The notes: generated by a model from the sequence alone, not told the origin. A DNA stretch of 64,000 nucleotides from Palaemon carinicauda (GCF_036898095.1 NC_090735.1:7832661-7896660), one strand, 5' to 3'; shown: positions 44,229-56,762, counted from the first letter of the stretch. Made by a program: numbers and translations.

Positions 44229-46312
44229 AAAGTTAGGGCGTTCTCAATGTTTGAGGAAGCGAACACAGTGCGCGTTTGTACTATTTGAGTCAAAGTCGGG
44301 TTGGGAATCTGGCGAGGGCGGAGACTCAGCTCCAGTAAAAGAGGAAACCAATTGCTCTTGGGCCAATTGGGGGCTACCAGGGCTACTTGACCTTTGAAGG
44401 TTCGAAGTTTGTCCAGCACCTTCATCAATAGGTTCACCGGTGGGAAAGGATAAATCCTTTCCCAGGTGTTCCAGTTCTGAGACATGGCATCTGTGGCGTA
44501 AGCCCGAGGGTCCAGGTTGGGGGCCACATAACATTTTAGTTTGTGGTTGGACTCCGTCGCGAAGAGATCTACCTGGAGGTCCGGGACCTGGGAGAGGATC
44601 CACCGAAACGATTTTTGATCTAGTGACCATTCTGACTCCAACGGGGTCGTCCTTGAGAGTGCGTCTGCCACAACATTCCGAACTCCAGCCAGATGGACAG
44701 CTGACAGGTGCCATTGGTTTGAGGCTGCTAGGGAAAAGATCGCTACCATCACATGGTTGATGGTGCTTGACCTGGAGCCTCCCCTGTCTAGGCAACGGAC
44801 CATGACTTCGTTGTCGAGAACTAGTCTCAGGTGTTGCTTCTTGGCCGGGGAAAGACGTTTTAAAGTTAGTAAGACCGCCATGGCTTCTAGGACATTTATA
44901 TGGAACTGTTGGAACATTGTGGACCAAAGGCCCTGAACCTTCCTGTGTTGGGAATAACATCCCCAACCTGATAGGGAGGCATCCGTGTGAATGACTATCT
45001 TTGGAGGAGGGTACTGTAACGGAACTGATTTCGATAGGCTCTTGGTGGGTGTCCATGGCAGAAGCCTCTTCCAAAGAATGGGAGGAAGATGGGTCTTCTT
45101 GTCTCGACATTTGTTGTTCGCTCTGGAGCGCCAAACCCGGTTTATGTCCTTCAGTTTCGCTTTCAGTAGAAGGTCTGTCACTGAAGCGAATTGTAGGGAT
45201 CCTAGGATCTTTTCTTGATTCCTTCTGGATGTTATCTTTTCCCTGAGAAAGCGTTTGGTATTCTTCGCAATCTCTATTCTCTTGGATCTGGGAAGACATA
45301 GGGTGTGAGAGCGTAGGTCCCACTGTAATCCCAGCCACTGAAACTTGGTTTCCGGAGTTAGGCGGGACTTTTTGAAATTGATTTAGAATCCCAGAGACTG
45401 AAGATACTGAATCACTTTGTTTGTCGCTCTGAGACAATCCTTGACGTTGTCTGACCAGACTAGCCAGTCGTCCAGATATGCGACGACTTGGACCCCTTGG
45501 GTTCGAAGTTCTTGAATTACTGATTCCGCCAGTTTCGTGAAAATTCTGGGCGCGATGTTGCGCCCGAAAGTCATCACTTTGAACGTGTAAGCCTTGTTGC
45601 CTAGTCTGAATCCTAGGAATGGGCAGAAATGTCTCGCTATTGGAATGTGATAGTAAGCATCTGTAAGATCGATGGAGGTGGTGACGGCCCCACAGGGAAG
45701 TAAGGTCCGTACCTGCGAGACGGTAAGCATGTGAAACTTGTCGCATTGAATGAACAAGTTTAGCCGGGAAAGATCTAGGATGACTCTTCGGTTGTCTGAG
45801 TCTTTCTTCGGGACGCTGAATAAGCGACCTTGAAACTTCAGATGCTTTGTTTCTTTGATTGTGTTCTTCTGCAATAGATCTTGGGTAAACAGAGTCAGAT
45901 CCGGTGTCGGGAGTTGATGGAATTTGGTCGGTGGAGGAGGCCCTTTTATCCAACTCCACCCCAGGCCCTTGGAAATTATGCTGAAGGCCCAAGGACTGAA
46001 CCTCCAGCGACTCCTGAACGCATAAAGTCTCCCTCCTACCTGAAGATTCTCAGTAGTTGGAGGATTTTCCATCACGGCCTCCGCGTGATCCCTTTCCACG
46101 GGAGAAATATCTACCCTTGCCTCTGTTCTGAAAGGAACCTCTTGATCCATGGCCCCTGCCTCGCTGGTATCCTTGAGAGGCACCCCGGAACTCATAGGTA
46201 GGGTTGTAAGCCGGTGAGGTGAACGTACTTGAAGCCATCTGGCTTTTAGGGACGAGAACATATTCCTCTTGGGGCTGAGGTCTGGAGGTGGAGGGTTGGA
46301 TAGTCTGAGCAA
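44216..46312 (-). pseudogene. RT-RNase H-methyltransferase-like pol of DIRS-E, one in-frame stop
   Basis: One continuous frame from 46312 to 44216 apart from a single TAA at 45383-45385. RT shows GRLFSVPKKDSDNRRVILDL, TSIDLTDAYYHIPIA and YLDDW (residues 279-283 of the first segment). After the stop come RNase H (HTDASLSGWGCYS, VLEAMAVLLTL, LVLDNEVMVRCL, NVVADALSR) and the Dam-like C-terminal domain (LQVDLFATESNHK, YPFPPVNLL, VALVAPNWP). The stop falls about 27 codons after YLDD and would remove RNase H. All other motifs are intact, so the inactivation looks recent. The exact pol start is unclear, because the frame overlaps the gag C-terminus. Confidence 0.88.
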
Positions 46313-48390
46313 CCGGGATCGGTTGGACTACCTGGAGAGGTTGGCGGAACTGGGGAGAACTGCTATTCTGCTGGCGGAACTGTGCAGAACTATAAGGACG
46401 TAGCCTTTTCCTGCCCCGGGATTGAACGTTTGACTGTTCGAATTTCCGTTTGGGAGTGAGACCCCAACGGACCTTGAGGCTCTGGTTAACCCTGGCAGCT
46501 TCGCTCAACACCGAATTGACCATGTCCTCCGGGAACAGGTCCGGACCCCAAGCGGAGGCTTTAATGAGCTTATTCGGCTCATGGCGGATAGTAGCCTCTG
46601 ACAAAACATGCCTACGGCAACGTCTTTTGGCTACCAAGAAGTCATAGCAATCCGATAACAAGGATTGTAAGGTGGCCTTTGTCAAGACCTTAAAGACGTG
46701 TTCCTCCTCAAAGTTGAGGGAAAGCATCTCTGACATCGTCGAGATGTTTAGGCTCCTGCCAAATCTAGACCGGGACTCGAACTCGAGTCGAATTAAGGTT
46801 TCGGGAAGTCTTGGAAGACGTTCGCTAAATTGCGTTAGACGCACAATCAGCGGATAATTTGTCAGAGGTAAAGGTTGACTGGATGTTAAGCCAACATTCG
46901 TTATCTGATGGGAGCAGAAGAGATGTAGGGTCTGTCTCCCGAAGCTGAGGCAAAGGTTTGTCTTCGGCCACTGCCTGAAGAGCTAAGTCCACCATTTTGG
47001 TGACGCAAGGAGTAGGGGTTTGCTCGTCCACAAGAAACATAGTGTAAGTGCTCTTGTGGGGAGTTAGCATGGTGTTCGTGCAACCCCACTCATTCAGGGT
47101 TCTAACCCAAACAGACTGAGCCTGTTCTTTTGGGAAGATAACGGTCTCCTTAGGGACCTTATCTAGCCGGATAAGAGCTTCTTCTGTCAGCCGGGGAAGG
47201 GGAATTGAAGGCCGGGAGGGAAGAACTCAAAGTCTTCGATGGGCCGGGTTCCGAAGCCTTCAATAGTCAACATCCCGTCAGTGAAAGGGGAGTGGAGCGC
47301 CATTTTCCACGGGTTATTTTTAGTGAAAGGCGGGAGTTTTGAGGCGTCCGGGATGAGGAACTGCTGTTGTTGAAGCAGTCCTCCTTCTAAAGTGTCCAGT
47401 AACAGCAGATAGCATCGTGCTAATCTGAGTCATCATATTAGTGAGAGCCACCGGGTCGAAGTTTGCCGGGGCAACTGAGGAAGTTGGCTGCACTCCCGGG
47501 TCCTGAGAAGTAGAGGAGGTGCTAGCTGAGCCACTTGGGGCTCCGGGGAGGGAAGCCTTTTTTGACTTGGTTGTTTTGGGTAGTTTAGGATTCTTGCGAG
47601 TCCTAACTAAGGGTCTCTTCTGAGACTTAACCTTGGGAGGAACCGGGTGTGATCTTGGGATAGATTCACGGTTCGCATCAAAACCTAGAAAGGAAGAAGT
47701 ATTAGATGACGAAGAAAAAGAGGGGCTAAGAAGAGGGATCTTAGCACCGGACCCACCTGCCTCACCTGGCTCCGGTTCGTCTAAAACCATAGGTTCTAAG
47801 TCCAAATTTAGAGTTGCAACATTGTCCTCAATGGGGTCGGGGTCGTCACCGGGGTCAGTATCCTGATCAAGAGCAAGGCCAAGGGTTGCTGCAATGTCGG
47901 CAATAATAGGGGCTGCCACTTCTTTAGGCACTGCTGCAGAAGATTTTGCGTTGGGATAAATCAGGTTGCAGTATTCTTCAGAAAGAACGTAAGGCTGCTT
48001 GGCCTTGACGTTACGGGCGAAGCCGCCTACCCAAACTTTCAAGGTGGCTCTTGCTGTGGTCTTAGCTGCTTGAGAACTCTGAAAGAGCAGGGATATGGTT
48101 AGCAAACCCGGGAGACGGAGCTCGAGAGAAATGATAACCAAAGGTTCATTATATAAAGCAAGGTTCATTATATAAAGAAAGATGAATGCAAGTAGAAAAA
48201 CGACCTATAGAGGACTCACTGATTCCGAAGAGAGGGTGGTGACAAGGTCGTAACAGACAAGGCAGTTGTTGGGGTGCCAAACAATAAGGTCATCCATTTG
48301 GACCCCGCAGTTGGCGTGAGATCTACAGACCTCATGTCCGCAGGGCTGTTGAAGGACGGCCGCGCAGGCTGTCATATAACAGCGGACCAC
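46050..48390 (-). pseudogene. Gag-like gene of DIRS-E with a probable intron
   Basis: A first coding exon (48390-48220) has a Cys/His-rich zinc-finger-like region: CGHEVCRSHANCGV and HPNNCLVCYDLV. It ends at a GTGAGT donor. The next exon starts at 48078 after a TTTCAG acceptor and continues in the same phase with SSQAAKTTARATLKVWVGGF through an acidic and Ser-rich region to a stop at 47320. Further gag sequence (LHSPFTDGMLTIEGFG; YTMFLVDEQTPTPCV; VFKVLTKATLQSLLSDCYDF; an Arg/Gly-rich tail with GSRGGRDGKS) continues to 46050 in other frames, requiring about three frameshifts. Another acceptor-like CTTTTACAG precedes the first exon at 48391-48393. Gag would bind RNA; this copy is broken. Confidence 0.65.
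48079..48219 (-). other. Candidate spliceosomal intron inside DIRS-E gag
   Basis: 141 bases with a GTGAGT 5' end (from 48219) and a pyrimidine-rich TTTCAG 3' end (at 48079). It separates two coding blocks in the same phase (codon boundary on both sides). The intron contains stops in the gag frame. Confidence 0.6.
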
Positions 48391-50460
48391 CTGTAAAAGG
48401 AATAGTCTATGAACACCTAATTAAGATCTCTGGAAGGGACCCCGCAGGGTCCGGACCTTGAAATTAAAGCAAAATGCATAGTCTTAGACTAAACATGCAG
48501 AGAACCTTAGACTATTCCAAGAGGAACCCGGAAGAGCCGGGGATGAGAAAAGGATGTATAAATAAGGGATTGAATAGTATTAAATAACAGTCCCGGGGAC
48601 CGGGAATAGAAATACTTAAAGTAAACTTAAAGTATACTTAGAGTAAACTTTAAGTTACATCCTTAAAATACATATAATAAAGAACTCCGATTATTATGAT
48701 CTTATACATTAACATCCGTGAGAGTATAGGGCTCCCATAGGGAGAGTAGGAATCATAATCTCTGTCAGTGTCATCAGATCCGGCAGAATTGTAAGCCCGG
48801 AGGCCACAATGTCTGATGACGGGAGGGTAACGGTGGGAGAATGCTGGAGGAGCCAAGGGATCCACCAACGAGACTACCGGACGTACCGGGACGAAGGTAA
48901 TGATTCGTGTAGAATGCTATAATTGTAGGTTAATAATAGGTCCTACTACGAACAATAATGGCAGGAGGTACCGTATGATGGGGACACTCCTAAAATATAG
49001 ATAAGGTCTCATTCTTAATTCCATTTAAGCTAAAATCAAAAGCCATACCGAGAAAGCATAAGGTATACTGCCCAATCTCATGGATAGGGCACGTGATATA
49101 GTCCCTGGCGGTCCCGGCCTTCCCCCTCCCCCGACTGATGGCCAATCGAGACGACGGGAGGGGGGAGACGAGAACCGCCCGGGATGAATGAGACTATGTA
49201 GTACCCCGTGAGATAATCTCGATCCTCAATATGTCGGAATGTTGAGGGAAGACTGAGGAACAAGCATACTTGGCCCGTATTGTCATAACCAACAACCATC
49301 GAACAAGAGGAGAGATGCGCTCTGGGAGGGGTGGAGGGGTACAGGGGAATCACGTGAACAGGTGGTGGTAGACAGGGCTACCAACTGCAGATCCCCTCAA
49401 CACAAACATGGTAAAATCCCAAAAATATGATCATAACGGAGTGTGACAATAATCAAAATGTAACTGCTATATATACTTAATAATAAATAATGAATAAAAG
49501 CGTAATCACGTAAAAGGCTAGGCATGCAAAATTAATATGGCAAGAGAGGGACGCAAGCGAGCGGCAAGGAAGGAAGCATGACGTCATCTCGGAAGATGGA
49601 AAACAGGGATACCAACCTTACTACTGAAGCGGGTAGATACTGAACAGTAACACAAAATAAAAGGGCTACGTGAGAGTCCCACTCGAACCAAAACGTAAAA
49701 CTATGTGGAACGTAAATAAGTCAGTGAAATGCTCCTAAGAATAAAATAGCAAAACAGTTCCCCGAGGGAACGCTATCCACTAACATGCACGAAGGCAGGC
49801 ATGCCAACATAACTGAAAGCCTTAATTGATACGTAACACTGATACCATAGCTTATAATAATAATGATACGCTAAAGTTGTAAGCATATAACCGGTGTAAA
49901 GGTAAAAATCTCCAAAAAGTTTGAACGAATAACAATGACGAAAGTAAAGAACGAACGAACTAGCGAGAAGGGGCAGCGAGCCGGGGAACCACGAACGGTT
50001 AAGAATAAATCACTCTGAATTAATAAAACAAAGGCTACACTGTCCATTCACGCTTAAAACTCATGGATATAGTACTTAACTTCGATGGAGTAACTTGGGA
50101 TTCCGACATCGATGCGTAGAAAGGGAGAAATTACCAAAAAACACCGAGTCAAACACAACAAAGATGCACGCGTATCGGGTGCTATGAAGGAGTGTTAGGC
50201 AAGCATGGGTAGAGTTGGTAGTACTGGTCTGTGCGGCAAGAGTTGTTGAACGGCACCTCACTATTGAGGGATTCTGAAGAGGAAATGTCTAAATGGTGCG
50301 AGACCTCTGATTATATTACGCCCCAGTTTATACCGACACCAATAGGTGAGCGAGCTAGTTCAACCTAGCATTCCTATGCATTTTTTTCTCTGGTAATATT
50401 ATAGCAGTTATTTACCTTAGAAATGGTGCTAAAGGAGCATTTCACTGGCCGGCACAGGTT
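48391..50460. other. 5' region of DIRS-E, no confident gene
   Basis: Probably leader or non-coding sequence of element E. Two minus-strand open stretches have non-random composition, 48650-48868 (with DDTDRDYDSYSPYGSP) and 49078-49353 (with HIEDRDYLTGYYIVSFIPGG). I do not recognise either, and neither has a clear start. The right part is AT-rich. Confidence 0.4.
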
Positions 50461-51803
50461 GAGCCCAGAAATGACTAGATTAAAAAAAAGAAAAACCTTG
50501 AATAGGAAACTATAAAATTTATCTGCCTTCACAAACATGTGATATAGATTTACATATATTTATAAATTGGCGATGTACTGAGAGAGCGATAAGTGAACTG
50601 CGATATGGCGAGGGATCACTGTACAGTGTATAAAAAATATGGGAGCTCTTAAAGACCTAAACCCACAATCTGGCTCTAAAGTCCTGGTGGGCACCTATTT
50701 ATTATTTTCTGAACAGCTTTTGGTTTACTATATAATTTGTACGTTATTTATTGTGCTGCATCTAATTTCTATAATGAAAGTTTTATCCTAATTGCTCATT
50801 TATCTTTTCATTTTTATATTCCACCTCTCTTCTGCTACTATTTCTGCAAAAATCATTATCATCTATTCTATATTTTCCTTTATTCCACTACATTTTCTTA
50901 ACCTTGGCTCATTTTCTTTAATTTGCTTAAATATAGACTTCATTATTTCTTTGCAAGACCATGGTTTTCTCTTGAGAATTAGGCTTCTATTTTACATATG
51001 TAGATATAGTATTCTCACTTCATTCTTCTTGCAAAATATTTTCATTTAATTGCATTCTAAAGAGGCCATACAAGTTGATAAAACTGTATTGTACTGGAAA
51101 ATACTCTGACAAGTTTGATTAAAATGACAATTATTCAGGCAAAACCTGAATGGAAGCTTTACACCTTTGAATATCATTATTACCAAACTATTTTGACTGA
51201 ATTACCATTTTCATTAAGAAAAATCTTAATTTGTAAAGGGCTGACTTAAAAGATTTGCTTGCAAAACATAATTACTATACAGTTCATTATATCTCATTTG
51301 CTGTATTGCAACTCCCAATTTAATGGCTGGAGACTAAAAAATTTCTGGATTTTAGAATTACCATTTTGTTGTTGGTTGGAAATCAAGCGAGCACATAAAA
51401 CATGACTTAATTATTAGTGTTAATCTAAATCTTGAGACAACCTTGTAAGAAAATGTATCTCTAATATCTGTTGATATGTAATATCTAAAAATTATATACT
51501 GTAGAATAAAGATTTAAACTAAAGATTAACCAAGTTTCATTACCAAGCTTGAGTGTTGTAATTCACAATTGTGAAAATAAAACCAAAATAGGAAGAGATC
51601 ATTTATATATAAATGCAGTATTTATCTTTAACAATAACTATCAAAAATTTCAATGCAATAAACAATCACAATTAACATAGTATTAAAAATATTCTATACA
51701 ACATACAGTATATATAAATCACATTTCTAGTTTGACTTAAGACTGTGGAAATAGATGACTGCACTGAGAATTCAAGGATAAATTCTATGCAAAATATCAT
51801 ACA
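50461..51803. other. AT-rich sequence, likely 3' UTR and flank of the small host gene
   Basis: No open frame of note. The part just below 51804 should hold the 3' untranslated region of the minus-strand gene. I did not identify a certain polyadenylation site. Confidence 0.45.
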
Positions 51804-51927
51804 TTACTCTCCACCACTAGCGGTAGACTCTGATTGTACAGCCATCCTTTGGAAACTTTTGATGATTTTGCCATTTTCTTCAAGTAATTTCATTACGTGT
51901 TCTTGAGCTTCACACATCTCCCGCAGC
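51804..51927 (-). CDS. Small host gene, terminal coding exon
   Basis: Preceded by TTTTCTTACAG (acceptor 51928-51930). It completes the split Ser codon and then encodes 40 residues starting LREMCEAQEHVMKLLEENGK and ending ESTASGGE before a TAA at 51804-51806. The helix-forming, heptad-like pattern (L, M, V, L, I, I, F spacing) suggests a short coiled coil, followed by a Ser/Gly tail. The intron to 57368 is 5.4 kb and hosts two DNA transposon remnants and a minisatellite. Function unknown: a small coiled-coil protein or the C-terminus of a larger one. Confidence 0.65.
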
Positions 51928-52722
51928 CTGTAAGAAAATAAAAATATTCTTGTACATTACTTTCCCTACATTTATATCACTGTACAGTACTCATTTATTT
52001 TCTGTTCTTTAACAAACTTGTGCCTTTTCTTTTTTGCTCAGAAATTCTTAATCTAATAATCAATGAGAAATGTAATGTAAACCCTGGAAGTAAAGGTATA
52101 CCTCGACTTACGTCATTCCAAGATAAGCCGGTTTAAAATTTACGTCGGTTGTCAAAAATAATACAGTACACGGAAAAATAAAAATCCAATTTCGAGACGT
52201 TTTGTTTGACTTTCCGTTCGTCCGCCACAAATATCGAAGTCATAATATCACTGGAATAGCGTTAAAAGCACACAAACATGTTACTTGACTATAAATAAGA
52301 ATTAAAGTATATAAAATCATTTTAAAATACTTATATTTAACATTATATTCCACATAATTAACATAAATCCCAGTGAATGAACTATGAAAACACCTGTGAC
52401 TTTTTATATTAATTGGGATTCTTTAAGAGCTTAACAGAGATATTTTCTATGATAGTTCAACTATCTACCATTTGATGCATTAACAGCACATAATCATATT
52501 ATTCTACAATAAATAAGAAAAAAGTATATAAAAACATATGAAAATACATTTTTGTCTACTATTTTCTTAATATCAAGTGCAACTTAACAAACAACAATTA
52601 CTTTTTTATTTATGGCTGTGATCAGTTGATCTCAAGACTATCACGAACAACAAAGAATAATTTTTTAGCTCATTCAATATAAATTACATCAGCACTAATT
52701 TGTTATAGAATATCATAGTTTT

Positions 52723-52802
52723 CATCCATTTTGTTTATAGCTATTACTATTAGTTATATGAACATCCATTTTGTTTATAGCTATTACTATTAGTTATCAT
52801 AT
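52723..52802. repeat. 40-bp tandem duplication
   Basis: 52723-52762 (catccattttgtttatagct start) is repeated at 52763-52802 with only end differences, directly before the (CT)n array. Confidence 0.85.
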
Positions 52803-52808
52803 GAATAT

Positions 52809-52809
<1 letters not shown>

Positions 52810-52890
<81 letters not shown>
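52810..52890. repeat. (CT)n microsatellite
   Basis: About 80 bases of uninterrupted CT inside the Tigger-like element. Confidence 0.98.
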
Positions 52891-52892
<2 letters not shown>

Positions 52893-53888
52893 GTATACAC
52901 ACAGAACAGATTTAACAGAAATATTTGTTTCCTTAAAAACTATTAGGCAAATACTACTAATACAAACTTTTACTTTGCTTAAATCTGTTCGATCGAAGAC
53001 TGGGATTAAAATGTCATTCGATTTCGTTATCTGATCTGTAGATTTAGTCAACATCACAACATATAAGTACTGAAAAATGTCTACAATAATCATGGTTTTC
53101 GATGATATATGAACTTCGTTTAATCATTTTTGAACTTTACAATTATCAATTCAAGATGTATTTTAACAACAGCAATTACCGATTTTTTAACTTTGGTATC
53201 GTGTCAGCTGTTTTCAAGGTCAAAATGTTATCATTAGGCTCACATATAGTTAACAGAGTATTGTTGATATGATTTAACTCCCTATCAAGTAATCTTCGAA
53301 GAAAAGAGGAGCAGCACAGTTTAACAAACTCTTGGCCAGTTTATTAAGATGCCCATCGAACAACAACAGACGAATCAGCCGTTAGCGCTGACGATCCGCA
53401 GCCATCTACGTAGATTACGTGATGCAAACAAAGATATTGAATGCAAATATTAATAAATGTAACAAAGTTTATTTTATACTTTCGCAAAATAATCATAACA
53501 AGGTAATTTGTTATTTAATCTTTCTATTTTACACTATCTCAGAGCAAAATACATTCACAAATAAACAGGCCGCGATGTACTGTAAACATGTTAAATTGTA
53601 AACATCTACATTTACAAGTACGAATGTACATTTATTCGTAAAATTATATCACTTTTTCGGTACTAAATTAAAATTTAAAATTTATTTGTTCGCAAGCTTG
53701 AATAGATTCTTATTAACCATATATTATTCAAATTGCATTTATAAACAAAATACAGAACTGAGAATGGTTATTTGAGGTTAAGCCTAGTGACAAGTAAATT
53801 CAGAGACAAGTAAATTCGACTTACGTCGTTTTTCAACTTAAGTCGCCTCTCCTGGAACCAATTACCGACGTAAGGGGAGGTATACCTG

Positions 53889-56255
53889 TAGTGCTACACA
53901 TAACCTTAGTGATATACATTGAGAAAACAATCTGAAATTAGATGGCTAATAAGTTAGGGAAATGTTAGTGAAGGTAAAATATATGTCAGATAATTTATGG
54001 AAACTGAAAACTCTATACAGTTGTCCATGATTAGTAATTGATAGTAGAATGCTAAGCAAATGCCAAGTGAATGCTGGCCAAGCATTCACAAACCATTATT
54101 TTACTGAACTTCTTCAGTGTTGGAAAAGATATAAAATCAAAAAGAATAATTAATTTTGTTTTCCTTTGGGGCAGCAGCAAGCAGTGCAACGCTATCCAAT
54201 TATAATGGCCAACTGAAAAGGTATATTAATAGGAAAAGCTGAAAATAGAAGAAATTTAATTTACAGGTAATATTTCCAAATCTACTACTGTATCTCAAAA
54301 CCATAACACCACAAAGATCTACAGTACTTATATACATTAGTACTAAAACTGATGTTAAATAAAAATAAATATTCATGTAAAAATAAATATAAAAATTTCT
54401 TGCTAGGTCATATGAGGGTAATTTACCTTTCTGGTCTACAACAAAAATTACGTTAGTGTATTACTGTACAACTAAATATAGCCCTTTCCAAATATGAATA
54501 CATAAAAAAATAGAAACTAATATTTCCTTGTCCTTTTGGACATAGTATACCATTATCAAAAAATTGAACCAATCACCAATAAATTATTTTAGAAGGCACT
54601 ACAGTACACACTAAATTGAAAAATTACAAATGATATATTAGTAACTGTACTTCAATTAAAAAGCATAACTGCATTTTCCCTTCTCCCCATAGCTGCTTCT
54701 GGAAGACTATTTTAGCACATTGAAAGATTTAACGAGTTGGATGCAACGGGATATTTCATCAAATGTTACCTTTCGCAAGCCATAGATTATCCTAAAGCTT
54801 TAACAAGAAACTATATAACTCTATTTGCATGCTTTTTAAAGAGGAAAATAAGGAGTCAACTGTATAGTTAATGTTACATGCCTATCTGAGAACAGACAAG
54901 ATAAAAGACAAAGACTACAATACTGTATACAATGCTTGCTGGTTTACTGACAAGATACTGCAAAGTACACGGTATAAGGTATACACAGCAGAGAACAGTA
55001 TAACCTTCTACAGGGACTAAATTTTTACATTTCATTCAAACCATGACCCTTTTATAACCTAGTCAAAACTACTCCAGAATAAAAAGAAAGTCATCTCAAC
55101 AGTATGCTGTACGAGGAACATACAACCTTCCCAAGAGGTGAACTGATACAATAGCACAAGATACTGGATTTCCAAATACTTTCTCTTTCTATCGCCCTTG
55201 AGAAAAGGAGATAGGCAAGGATCAATTCTACAGCTATTATAATAATTCTACCAGAAGAACCATGTACCTCAGGCTATCACTAGAAGGCAGTGAAAGGGAT
55301 AAATAACTTCCAAATATTTCTTACTTTAAAAGATAACAGTCTGACAAGGCTGATGAGCATTCCTTACTTTCAGACCCATATGAGATTTCACTCAAGAAAA
55401 TGTTATGTCTTTTGTTCTTCGTCAACCTAAAATCAACTAACGTTTTCATGATAGATTTTCCCTTCATGTGGCTGGTCATGAAATGTTTCCTCCACTATCT
55501 TATTGAATCCTGTGGTCTAGGTTTTCATCCTAACTGGAAAGTCTTTTGCAATTACAACTCTAAACTGTCAGCTCATCTTTTGTCTATTTATCCGATTATA
55601 TACATGGACATTTTCAAAGTCTAATGGATAAAGCTGAACCTTTCAGAAAGCTGCCCATACAATGATATTAAAGATTATTTTTTTGTAGATGCTAGTGGTA
55701 ACCTTTACTATTGAGTGGGATAAAAACTCACAAAAGACTTAACAAAATACCTTAGAGCACATTGTGTATGTGCTATAAAGAAATCATTGTACTATCTAAA
55801 ATCTAAAATGCAAGAATTATATTTTCTGAACTTATACAGAAAACATGCAAATGTTAATGCACATCTAAAGGGTATAGATGAATTGGTTAAGTAACTAGTA
55901 ATTGCAAAGGTTCATATTCTGAGAAAACAGGATCTCCAAATATCTTAAAACTATTAAGACACATGTCTGATTTTTCCAATGAAATGGGATAAAGATTAAC
56001 AAGCAATATAATTCTATTTTGGATACACATATACACATAAAACTTTGAACATGTGATGTAAAGAGATGAGGAACAGCAGATGGGAATAGCAGTAAATAGG
56101 AAAGTGGTAGGAAAAAGACTCGTAAAAAGGGCAAGGAATTGTAAAATGAAGACTTAACCATGAGAGAGAGAATGGAGAGCTCTATATTCACAAATGGTCC
56201 TGTCTTGGGAAGATTTGACATAAATGTGTACATGATGATAACGATGATACATATA
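53889..56255. other. Intron sequence of the small host gene, no feature seen
   Basis: AT-rich, with short frames that lack splice-flanked or family signatures (for example 55400-55624). Taken as intron because it lies between two in-phase exons on the minus strand. Confidence 0.5.
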
Positions 56256-56762
56256 CAGCAATACCCATCTTTATGTCAATTCCCACTTATGTTACTCATC
56301 TTTGAGTATTAAAAGCAAAAATAAAATACACTTTGTGAGCTTTTACCTAAACTTACATCACTTTCTATATATTATAGTAGGTATCATGTTTTATAAATGA
56401 TAGCAAGTTGTAAGTATCAGGTTTTATAAATGATAGCAGGTTGTAAGTATCAGGTTTTATAAATGATAGCAGGTTGTAAGTATCAGGTTTTATAAATGAT
56501 AGCAGGTTGTAAGTATCAGGTTTTATAAATGATAGCAGGTTGTAAGTATCAGGTTTTATAAATGATAGCAGGTTGTAAGTATCAGGTTTTATAAATGATA
56601 GCAGGTTGTAAGTATCAGGTTTTATAAATGATAGCAGGTTGTAAGTACTTTTCCTATTCAATGTATACAATGTACCAGGAAAATCCAACCTACGTTCGAA
56701 AATCAACTTGCATTGGGTCTCTTGGAACTAAGTAATTAACGACCTAAGGTGGGGTATTACTA
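56256..56762. mobile_element. Short non-autonomous Tigger-like element (MITE)
   Basis: Left end cagcaatacccatctttatg at 56256 after a TA; right end ggtggggtattacta near 56762 (inverted: tagtaataccccaccttagg). Sequence next to the right end (ctcttggaactaagtaatta) parallels the right end of the larger element at 53850-53888 (ctcctggaaccaattaccga), so the two are related. It contains the 33-bp minisatellite. Confidence 0.55.
56382..56645. repeat. 33-bp minisatellite, eight copies
   Basis: Eight consecutive 33-base units (tatcaggttttataaatgat start). The first differs at two positions and the rest are identical, so this is a recent expansion. The unit length is a multiple of three and gives an incidental minus-strand frame repeating YNLLSFIKPDT; no start or gene context supports a protein. 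Confidence 0.95.

Larger units (their letters stand above)
43242..50460 (-). mobile_element. DIRS-like retrotransposon E, separate lineage
   Basis: Minus-strand order gag (about 48390-46050), RT-RNase H-methyltransferase-like (46312-44216), YR (44228-43242). The proteins are clearly DIRS-type but far from those of B, C and F. The right limit is uncertain: a distinctive segment at about 50401-50460 (aaatggtgctaaaggagcat) may be the element's terminal repeat, but no second copy was found in the window, and no left ITR was recognised in 42960-43241. Coordinates are therefore approximate. Confidence 0.75.
52093..53888. mobile_element. pogo/Tigger-like DNA transposon remnant
   Basis: A 1.8 kb segment with imperfect terminal inverted repeats: left aaggtatacctcgacttacg at 52093, right ending aaggggaggtatacctg at 53888 (inverted: caggtatacctccccttacg). 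TA dinucleotides flank both sides (52091-52092 and 53889-53890). The CAGG...TACCTCG terminus resembles pogo/Tigger elements. No transposase frame survives inside. A (CT)n array and a 40-bp tandem duplication lie within it. Confidence 0.65.

Noticed and set aside
44244..45992. 582-codon minus-strand frame in DIRS-E
   Set aside because: Shadow of the RT-RNase H frame, which carries all catalytic motifs.
52797..53093. RERERE-containing minus-strand frame
   Set aside because: Translation of a (CT)n array.
56382..56645. CRISPR-like regular repeats
   Set aside because: Units are head to tail with no spacers, in a eukaryotic intron.
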